From positions 1 to 21,921 of the IMG/VR virus record IMGVR_UViG_3300025082_002529: a stretch of DNA of 21,921 bases. One strand, written 5' to 3'. Each line of letters starts with the position of its first letter. Within the stretch, counting starts at the first letter, position 1. Shown here piece by piece: positions 6,990-12,678 of the stretch. Under the pieces are notes generated by a model. That model was not told the DNA's origin. It worked only from the letters and a program-made list of their open reading frames with translations, and searched no databases. The position numbers and the translations under genes were made by a program. Origin of the DNA: a virus.

Positions 6990-7881
6990 TTTAGTGACAG
7001 GAGGCTGTGGTTTTATAGGAGGGCATATTGTTGATAGGTTAGTTTCCCTCGGCCACCACGTCACTGTTATAGATGATTTGTCTGCACCAGAAAATGAAGA
7101 TTTTTACTTCAATAAAGATAAATCAAGTGTAGCGTACGTGATCAAAGATGTGTCAGAAGATGATTGTAATGAGTATTTTTCTGGTGTTGACTATGTTTTT
7201 CATCTGGCGGCAAGAAGTCGAATCCAACCGACCATAGACGATCCAGAGCAGTGTTTTAGGGTGAACGTTCTAGGCACACAGAGGGTCCTGGAGTGGTCCA
7301 GGATGTCCGGTGTGAAGAAACTTGTATATTCAGGTACGTCATCATTGTATGGTAAACAGAATCCAATTCCGTTCACTCCAAACATGCCCGCGCACTGTCT
7401 TAATCCGTACTCGATGTCAAAGTGGATGGGTGAGCAAGTTTGTGAGCTATACTTTCAACTGTACGGATTGCACAGTATTGTCTTGCGATATTTTAATGTT
7501 TACGGCCCTAGGGAACCGCTAAAAGGCCAGTACGCACCGGTGATCGGACTTTTTAAACGCCAAGAGGCAAATGAAGAGCCGATAACACTTGTTGGAAACG
7601 GTCTTCAAAGAAGAGACTTTACGTACATTGATGATGTTGTCGATGCAAATATGTGTGCAATAGGCGCAGATGGAATTAAACACGGTGTTTATAATGTGGG
7701 AACAGGAAGAAATTATCCGATAATTGAGATTGCACACATGATAAAAAGAAAAAGTTCAATTGTTCACATCCCATCCAGACCAGCCGAGGTCAGAGAGACG
7801 CTAGCAGATATTGAATCTACGATAAGAGATCTTGGATGGGCACCGAAGTTTAAGTTGAGGGACACAGTAAATTCTTATTAA
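6979..7881 (+). CDS. NAD-dependent UDP-sugar epimerase/dehydratase (extended SDR), GTG start
   Basis: This is a 300-residue extended SDR of the GalE/WbpP type that probably epimerises or otherwise remodels a UDP-sugar, possibly the uronate from the preceding dehydrogenase. It has VTGGCGFIG at 6-14, FHLAAR at 74-79, SGTSSLYG at 118-125, catalytic Y144 and K148 in YSMSK, and LRYFNVYGPRE at 169-179. The reading frame overlaps the previous gene by 11 bases. GTG at 6979 is needed because the Rossmann motif begins only five residues in; AAAGG at 6963-6967 is a distant Shine-Dalgarno. It lacks the pattern I would expect for UDP-xylose synthase, so a 4-epimerase is more likely. It ends the first polycistronic block. 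Confidence 0.83.
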   Translation: MTTSLVTGGCGFIGGHIVDRLVSLGHHVTVIDDLSAPENEDFYFNKDKSSVAYVIKDVSEDDCNEYFSGVDYVFHLAARSRIQPTIDDPEQCFRVNVLGTQRVLEWSRMSGVKKLVYSGTSSLYGKQNPIPFTPNMPAHCLNPYSMSKWMGEQVCELYFQLYGLHSIVLRYFNVYGPREPLKGQYAPVIGLFKRQEANEEPITLVGNGLQRRDFTYIDDVVDANMCAIGADGIKHGVYNVGTGRNYPIIEIAHMIKRKSSIVHIPSRPAEVRETLADIESTIRDLGWAPKFKLRDTVNSY

Positions 7882-7906
7882 AAAAATAACATTTTCTCGT
7901 TATTAT
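7878..7906 (+). promoter_or_regulatory. Weak candidate promoter before the nuclease gene
   Basis: TTAAAA at 7878-7883 and TATTAT at 7901-7906 are separated by 17 bases, a fair fit to a sigma-70-type -35/-10 pair. This lies in one of the few real intergenic gaps of the left half. Such AT-rich spacers match by chance fairly often. Confidence 0.22.
7885..7904. repeat. Short inverted repeat in the spacer before the nuclease gene
   Basis: AATAAC (7885-7890) pairs with GTTATT (7899-7904) around the 8-base loop ATTTTCTC. The stem is short and AU-rich with no following U-run, so an intrinsic terminator is doubtful. A longer repeat with the same loop size lies in the spacer after the nuclease gene. 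Confidence 0.4.
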
Positions 7907-7922
7907 TAATTGAGGAAATTAC

Positions 7923-8768
7923 ATGGAAGATAATAAAGTTACTGCAACATTTCCAACAGGAAAGTCACACATCTCTTTCTCTGAATTAAAGATATGGAAG
8001 GAGTGCACGTATAGACACAAGCTTGCTTATATTGACAAGCTTGATGTATTTGAGCCTTCACCGTACTTAGACTTTGGGACTGCAGTTCATGAAGGCTGCG
8101 AGTCTCTCTTGACGACAAAGTCTGTTGACAAGGAGAAGATACTTTCAGAAGTTAGAAGTGCTTGGGATAAAAATGGGTTTGGTAAGCCAGAGTGGTATGA
8201 AAAAATGCCAGGTTGGTATAAGCATGAGCCCGTTGATGTCTGGTGCACTTGGGCATTAAACATGTGGGATGAAGTACCACAGTTCTTAGATAAAACATTC
8301 CCTGGCTGGGAGTGCTTTAAAGCTGAGGAAGCATTATACGAACCAATTGAGGAAAAGGATCTGACATTCAAGGGGTTTGTTGACGCCATTATAAAGGTAC
8401 CTAAGAAACGAGGCACAGGTTTCAACTATTGGATAATTGATTGGAAGACTTCACAATCATACGGATGGAGAAGACAAAAGAAACAGGATATCTTGATGAC
8501 AGCGCAATTGATTCTCTACAAGTACTTTTGGTCAAAAAAGCATGACATATCACTAAGTGACATACGCTGTGGCTTCATTCTTTTAAAGCGCGGAGGAAAA
8601 CCAGGAAAGATATGCGAGCTGGTTGATGTATCAGTCGGACCTAAGTCTCTAGCAAAAGGGATAAAGATAATGAACGACATGATCTCTGCAGTGCGAAGAG
8701 GAATCGCGCTAAAGAATAGAAATAGCTGCACATATTGTCCTTTTTATGGCACAGAACACTGCACGTAG
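7923..8768 (+). CDS. Cas4/AddB-like PD-(D/E)XK nuclease with putative Fe-S cluster
   Basis: This 281-residue RecB-family nuclease is likely a DNA exonuclease. GTAVHEG (52-58) holds the motif I histidine H56, FKGFVDAI (149-156) holds D154, IIDWKTS (171-177) holds the D173-x-K175 pair, and QLILYKY (195-201) is the QxxxY motif. One cysteine near the N-terminus (C28, in WKEC) and three near the C-terminus (C269, C272, C280) are placed as in Cas4, AddB and related proteins, where they bind a 4Fe-4S cluster. GAGGA at 7912-7916 gives a 6-base spacer. It stands alone between sugar genes with its own spacers on both sides. No cas1, cas2 or repeat array is visible, so a role in phage recombination, replication or host-DNA breakdown is more likely than CRISPR adaptation. 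Confidence 0.85.
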   Translation: MEDNKVTATFPTGKSHISFSELKIWKECTYRHKLAYIDKLDVFEPSPYLDFGTAVHEGCESLLTTKSVDKEKILSEVRSAWDKNGFGKPEWYEKMPGWYKHEPVDVWCTWALNMWDEVPQFLDKTFPGWECFKAEEALYEPIEEKDLTFKGFVDAIIKVPKKRGTGFNYWIIDWKTSQSYGWRRQKKQDILMTAQLILYKYFWSKKHDISLSDIRCGFILLKRGGKPGKICELVDVSVGPKSLAKGIKIMNDMISAVRRGIALKNRNSCTYCPFYGTEHCT

Positions 8769-8796
8769 TTTAAAAATTATTATCATGAGTTATAAT
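8768..8796 (+). promoter_or_regulatory. Candidate early-type promoter before the glycosyltransferases
   Basis: GTTTAA (8768-8773) lies 17 bases before an exact TATAAT (8791-8796). The upstream box resembles the GTTTAC -35 of T4 early promoters more than TTGACA. Transcription would begin near 8803 and serve the glycosyltransferase genes. The -10 overlaps the right arm of an inverted repeat, which could allow regulation. Untested. Confidence 0.4.
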
Positions 8797-8802
8797 AATT
8801 TT
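8773..8802. repeat. Perfect 11-bp inverted repeat with 8-base loop
   Basis: AAAATTATTAT (8773-8783) and ATAATAATTTT (8792-8802) are exact reverse complements around the loop CATGAGTT. The stem is pure A/T, so the hairpin would be weak for its length and there is no clean U-run after it. It could be an operator, a weak bidirectional terminator or an RNA processing element. Confidence 0.6.
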
Positions 8803-8826
8803 AATTCAGTAAGGGGTTATCAATAG

Positions 8827-10086
8827 ATGACTGAAAATGGGAAGCTTAAAGTTTTGGTTTTGTCTGATCACGCGTTATCAACAAGCGGCGTTGGAACGCA
8901 AACTAGACACTTAATTAATGGTCTTTTGGAAAAAAACAAGTGGTCATTCAGACAGTTTGGCGCTGCACTAAAGCATAATGACTACAAGACAATTGTTGTT
9001 AATGAAGACTTTATTATTAAACCAATTGATGGGTTTGGATCACCTGAAGTTATACGTGTGGCTCTCGCGACAGAAAAACCAGACATTATGTTCATTTTCA
9101 CAGATCCAAGATTTTTTACGTGGCTTTTTGATATAGAGGATGAGATACATCAAATATGTCCAATTGTCTGGTGGCATGTTTGGGACAACTATCCATATCC
9201 CGAATTCAATAATTCCTATTATGATGCTACGGATAAGATTAACTGTCATTCACACATGACATACAAGATGATCAAAGAGAACGGTAGGCATGCTGACAAG
9301 ACATCTTTTATACCTCATTCGATTCCAAATGAATTGTTTCATAAACTTTCAGACGAGGATATTGAAAAACACAAGAAGAATCTATTTGGTGACAGGAATG
9401 ATAAGTTTACAGGAATATGGGTTAATAGAAATGCAAAAAGAAAGAGACCAAATGATGTTCTTGAGTCGTGGAAATTATTTCTAGATAAGTTAGAAGAGGA
9501 CGAAGGCCACCGCTCTGCTAAGCTGATAATGCACACAGATCCGTTGGACGGTGAAGGCCCGAACTTATTCGTAGTGTGTGAGATGCTGGGTATTGTTGAT
9601 AACGTTTTCTTTTCAAGAGACAGACTTGACTTTGAAAAAATGAATGTTCTGTATAATGTTTCTGACTTTTGCATAAATATTTCATATGCAGAGGGCTTCG
9701 GATTGTCAACACTTGAGTCGATGATGACCGGAACACCGATAATCGCTGCTAAAACAGGTGGTTTGACCAGACAGGTAACAGATCACAGGGATCAAACAGA
9801 AAATGGTGTTGCATTGGATATTGATACTACCGTGATGGTGGGTAGTCAAACAGTCCCTTACATCTATGAGGATTATGTCTCTAATGAGAACACTGCGAAA
9901 GCTATAAGATCGCTGTACGACGAAATTCAAGACGAAACCAGAAAAAGAATTTTGAGTGAAAAAGTTTTAAGTTACGCGACGACAGAGTTTAATTATCAGA
10001 AAACTATTGATTTGTGGCACGAAAGTATGTTGGATGCTATCGAAAAATTTAAAGATAGAGAGAGCTGGTCTAAGAAGACGTTTTAA
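8827..10086 (+). CDS. GT4-type glycosyltransferase
   Basis: This 419-residue GT-B glycosyltransferase would move a sugar from a nucleotide donor to a glycan, lipid or protein. The N-terminal domain begins KVLVLSDHALSTSGVGTQ, with the glycine-rich loop after strand 1. The C-terminal domain contains YAEGFGLSTLE, with E289 and E297 forming the EX7E donor-binding motif, then TGTPIIAAKTGG. No signal peptide or membrane segment is evident, so it should be cytoplasmic. AAGGGG at 8811-8816 is 10 bases from the ATG. It lies two genes after the UDP-sugar pathway and is followed nearly without gap by a second GT4, so the pair may act in sequence. Acceptor and donor are unknown. Confidence 0.85.
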   Translation: MTENGKLKVLVLSDHALSTSGVGTQTRHLINGLLEKNKWSFRQFGAALKHNDYKTIVVNEDFIIKPIDGFGSPEVIRVALATEKPDIMFIFTDPRFFTWLFDIEDEIHQICPIVWWHVWDNYPYPEFNNSYYDATDKINCHSHMTYKMIKENGRHADKTSFIPHSIPNELFHKLSDEDIEKHKKNLFGDRNDKFTGIWVNRNAKRKRPNDVLESWKLFLDKLEEDEGHRSAKLIMHTDPLDGEGPNLFVVCEMLGIVDNVFFSRDRLDFEKMNVLYNVSDFCINISYAEGFGLSTLESMMTGTPIIAAKTGGLTRQVTDHRDQTENGVALDIDTTVMVGSQTVPYIYEDYVSNENTAKAIRSLYDEIQDETRKRILSEKVLSYATTEFNYQKTIDLWHESMLDAIEKFKDRESWSKKTF

Positions 10087-10094
10087 GGTTGAAT

Positions 10095-11270
10095 ATGAAA
10101 GTTTTATTAAGAGCACCGCTACTAACTAACAGCGGATATGGTGTACACTCTCGACAAATATTCGAGTGGCTAGTCGGTAGAAATGATGTTGACTTGCACA
10201 CAGAGTGTTTGATGTGGGGACACTGTTCGTGGCTGATCAATACAGACTTACACGGAGGTTTAATAGGGCAGATAATGCATCACTCCCGTCCAATAGAGAA
10301 AGGTCAAAATTTCGATGTGTCTTTTCAGGTGCAGCTTCCAAACGAGTGGGATCCAAATTTAGCTAAAAAAAATATTGGTGTATCTGCATTTGTTGAAACA
10401 GATCGTTGTAATCCTGAGTGGATCAATCACTGTAATAAAATGAGCAGAGTCATAGTTCCGTCGACATTTACAAAAAACGTCGCTGTAAGGTCTGGGAAGC
10501 TGTCAACACAAATTGATGTTGTTCCTGAGTGGTATAATCACAGTATTATTAAAAAGTCAGCATGTGATAAAATAGCTAAATCTGATAAAAGATATAAGTT
10601 CAACACGAGATTTAATATCATGATAATGGGTCTGCTAACAAGCATGAATACAAATGATGATAGAAAAAATTTAGTTAACACAATTAAATGGATAATTGAG
10701 ACGTTTAGCGGCAATAAAGATGTTGGAATTGTCCTTAAGACAGGCTTAGGCCGGGATACTGTACAGGACAAATTGATATGCGAGGCCAACATAAGAAAGA
10801 TAGTTGACGAGTTCAGAAAATCAAGCTTATTTCCCAAGATTCACTTTTTGCATGGACATATGCAACCCAATGAACTAGGTGCACTTTATACTTCATCAGG
10901 TATAAAAGTTTTTGCATCTGCAACTAGAGGAGAGGGATACGGTCTGCCAATAATTGATGCGGCAGCAGCAGGAATTCCAATTATAGCAACAGGCTGGTCT
11001 GGACATTTTGAGTTTTTAGATCGTGACTTAGTGAGTTGTGTAGACTACAAGCTTAATGAGATAGCAAAATCAAGAGTTGACAATTCAATATTTTTAGATG
11101 GGTTCCGGTGGGCAGAACCTGATAGAGATAGTTTTTGCAATGCACTAACTGACATTTATGAAAACTATAAAATTGCAAAGGGCAAAGCAAATAAATTGAA
11201 GAAAAAAATAGTACCAGGCTTCCATAAAGAGAACATTAAGAAGTTATATGATAAAATTCTGGATGAGTAG
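10095..11270 (+). CDS. Second GT4-type glycosyltransferase
   Basis: This protein has about 391 residues. The N-terminus KVLLRAPLLTNSGYGVHS gives the first Rossmann strand and glycine loop. SRVIVPSTFTKN matches the hinge region of GT4 enzymes, and the C-terminal donor site reads RGEGYGLPIID with E280 but D288 in place of the second glutamate, then AAGIPIIATGWSG. The EX7E motif is thus EX7D, which is found in some members. I chose ATG 10095, 6 bases past AAGG (10085-10088), over a TTG at 10089. It is distinct in sequence from the preceding GT4, so this is not a recent duplication. Donor and acceptor unknown. Confidence 0.82.
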   Translation: MKVLLRAPLLTNSGYGVHSRQIFEWLVGRNDVDLHTECLMWGHCSWLINTDLHGGLIGQIMHHSRPIEKGQNFDVSFQVQLPNEWDPNLAKKNIGVSAFVETDRCNPEWINHCNKMSRVIVPSTFTKNVAVRSGKLSTQIDVVPEWYNHSIIKKSACDKIAKSDKRYKFNTRFNIMIMGLLTSMNTNDDRKNLVNTIKWIIETFSGNKDVGIVLKTGLGRDTVQDKLICEANIRKIVDEFRKSSLFPKIHFLHGHMQPNELGALYTSSGIKVFASATRGEGYGLPIIDAAAAGIPIIATGWSGHFEFLDRDLVSCVDYKLNEIAKSRVDNSIFLDGFRWAEPDRDSFCNALTDIYENYKIAKGKANKLKKKIVPGFHKENIKKLYDKILDE

Positions 11271-11278
11271 AGAAAAAT

Positions 11279-11602
11279 ATGAATGAAGTAGGAATATATA
11301 TAGGATGCATCTGTGCTCTGTTGCTTATCTGTATTTTCTTGACAAAAAAGCTTTACGATTTTTCTATTGTAATACTCAATGTAGAGGAATCGCTAGAAGC
11401 GTCTCTTGATATTTTAGATGAAAAATATAAATCAATGAATAAAATATTAGAAACACCAGTTTTTTTTGACTCTATTGAAGTGAGACAAGTTTTATCTGAT
11501 ATTCGTGATTGTCACAATGCTGTTCTTGTAGTTGCAAATAAATTAACAAATAACATAGGACTAACAGGTGATATTAAAGAAACGAGTAAAGAAAGCAAGT
11601 AG
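11279..11602 (+). CDS. Small membrane-anchored protein of unknown function
   Basis: This 107-residue protein is not recognised. Residues about 5-22 (GIYIGCICALLLICIFLT) form one hydrophobic helix followed by KK, consistent with an inner-membrane anchor leaving the rest in the cytoplasm (N-out). The remainder is polar and helical, with possible coiled coil from about 30 to 60 (VEESLEASLDILDEKYKSM). It lies 8 bases after the second glycosyltransferase, and its 3' end overlaps the sigma-factor-like gene by 35 bases, so the two are probably coupled. Confidence 0.6.
   Translation: MNEVGIYIGCICALLLICIFLTKKLYDFSIVILNVEESLEASLDILDEKYKSMNKILETPVFFDSIEVRQVLSDIRDCHNAVLVVANKLTNNIGLTGDIKETSKESK
11557..11560 (+). 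promoter_or_regulatory. Shine-Dalgarno supporting a GTG start
   Basis: AGGA is followed by a 7-base spacer and the GTG at 11568. It lies inside the small membrane-protein gene and favours initiation there rather than at a later codon of the sigma-like gene. Confidence 0.45.
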
Positions 11603-12314
11603 CGGTACCAAAAAGCCAAAGAAAACATTGTACTTTGGTAAGGAAGCACATCAGGCCATAGTAGAGTATCAACAAGCAGAGAGCAGTGATGACAAGCATG
11701 AAATTTATGTGCACAGAATTCGAAATTCATTTGATAAGTTAACAGAAAATTTAATTTACATCCATGGGTTTTCAAGGGACAAGGAACACTTTAAGATACT
11801 TAAATCTGACTGTGTTTCTTTTTTATACGAAACATTAGAGAAGTTTGATAAAGATAGAGGGTCAAAGGCCTTCTCTTACTTTAACGTCTGCGCAAAGAAT
11901 TTTCTAATAATAAGAAGTAAAAAATCAACAAAAAGCCGAAGAAGAAATGTTAGCTTAGAAGACTTTACAAGTATGAGTGCATCAGAGAAAAAAGCCATAG
12001 AGAATTATAAAATAATTCCTGCGCAAGATGATATAATGGTCCGCCGCGAGGATAGGGTGATACTAAACGATATCCTGTTAAAAATAAACACACGCGTCAA
12101 CAATCAGAATGAAAAACTGTGCATAGAAGCTATTATAAAAGTTTTTGAAAATATTGAAAATCTAGATTTTTTAAATAAACGTGCAATCTTTGTGTATCTA
12201 AGAGAGATCTCTGGGTTGAATCCTAAGCAGCTAAGTGTTGCCATATCAAACATAAGAAAGTATTATAGAGAAATTGTCGGAAATGATGATTTTTACATGC
12301 TTTTCAAGACTTGA
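11568..12314 (+). CDS. 55: Probable late-transcription sigma factor, T4 gp55-like
   Basis: This is a 248-residue protein. Residues about 45-125 resemble the gp55/sigma region 2 core: a helical stretch ending FDKDRGSKAFSYFNVCAKN (about 86-104), then a basic tail KKSTKSRRR. The FD...G.AFSYF...A.N pattern is typical of phage late sigma factors that direct host RNA polymerase to late promoters with the sliding clamp and gp33. A second helical segment (about 205-238) could be a helix-turn-helix. The C-terminus NDDFYMLFKT is acidic-hydrophobic like the clamp-binding tail of T4 gp55; that is inference. The GTG start overlaps the previous gene by 35 bases. Its place directly upstream of baseplate genes suits a late regulator. 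Alternatively it is a divergent phage sigma of another type. Confidence 0.62.
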   Translation: MILKKRVKKASSGTKKPKKTLYFGKEAHQAIVEYQQAESSDDKHEIYVHRIRNSFDKLTENLIYIHGFSRDKEHFKILKSDCVSFLYETLEKFDKDRGSKAFSYFNVCAKNFLIIRSKKSTKSRRRNVSLEDFTSMSASEKKAIENYKIIPAQDDIMVRREDRVILNDILLKINTRVNNQNEKLCIEAIIKVFENIENLDFLNKRAIFVYLREISGLNPKQLSVAISNIRKYYREIVGNDDFYMLFKT

Positions 12315-12322
12315 GGAAAGAA

Positions 12323-12676
12323 ATGAAAAAGGATGTCAAGACCCTCACACAGACAGAAAAAAAGTTACAAGATTTTGCAGACTTGTTGGACTCGCTTAGC
12401 AACGCAGAAGATAAGAAAAAATTATTGTGGCGCGAAGCATACCAGAATGCGCTGGAAGACAGGGAGAGCGCTAATATTTTAGTGACAGACCTATTGCTTC
12501 AGATAAGAGGTAATATCACAAATCATCAAACATACGGTTCAACAATGTCAAAGTATCTAGAGAGAATGGCAAAATCAAATGATCAGATACTAAAACTAGC
12601 AGAGTTAATTGCAAAGGAACAGGAAGGATTAAACGTAGTTTCTGCCGACGATATATTTAATGAAATAGGCGGTTAA
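12323..12676 (+). CDS. Small helical phage protein of unknown function
   Basis: This 117-residue, charged and largely helical protein has no membrane segment. A middle region (WREAYQNALEDRESANILV) and a C-terminal region (YLERMAKSNDQILKLAELIA) look amphipathic, suggesting a coiled-coil or small oligomer. ATG 12323 with GAGG at 12313-12316 (6-base spacer) is preferred to a TTG at 12311. It sits between the sigma-like gene and the hub gene. In T4, gp55 works with the small protein gp33, but I see no convincing gp33 similarity, so no function is assigned. Confidence 0.6.
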   Translation: MKKDVKTLTQTEKKLQDFADLLDSLSNAEDKKKLLWREAYQNALEDRESANILVTDLLLQIRGNITNHQTYGSTMSKYLERMAKSNDQILKLAELIAKEQEGLNVVSADDIFNEIGG

Positions 12677-12678
12677 TT

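Noticed and set aside
7322-7522. Small + strand open frame inside the epimerase gene
   Set aside because: It is a frame-shifted shadow of a clear extended-SDR gene with intact catalytic motifs.
7885-7904. Intrinsic terminator after the epimerase gene
   Set aside because: The stem is only 6 bp and AU-rich with no U-run; kept only as a short inverted repeat.
7923-8768. CRISPR-Cas adaptation gene (cas4)
   Set aside because: The motifs fit Cas4-like nucleases in general, but no cas1, cas2 or repeat-spacer array is present, and such nucleases are common in phages.
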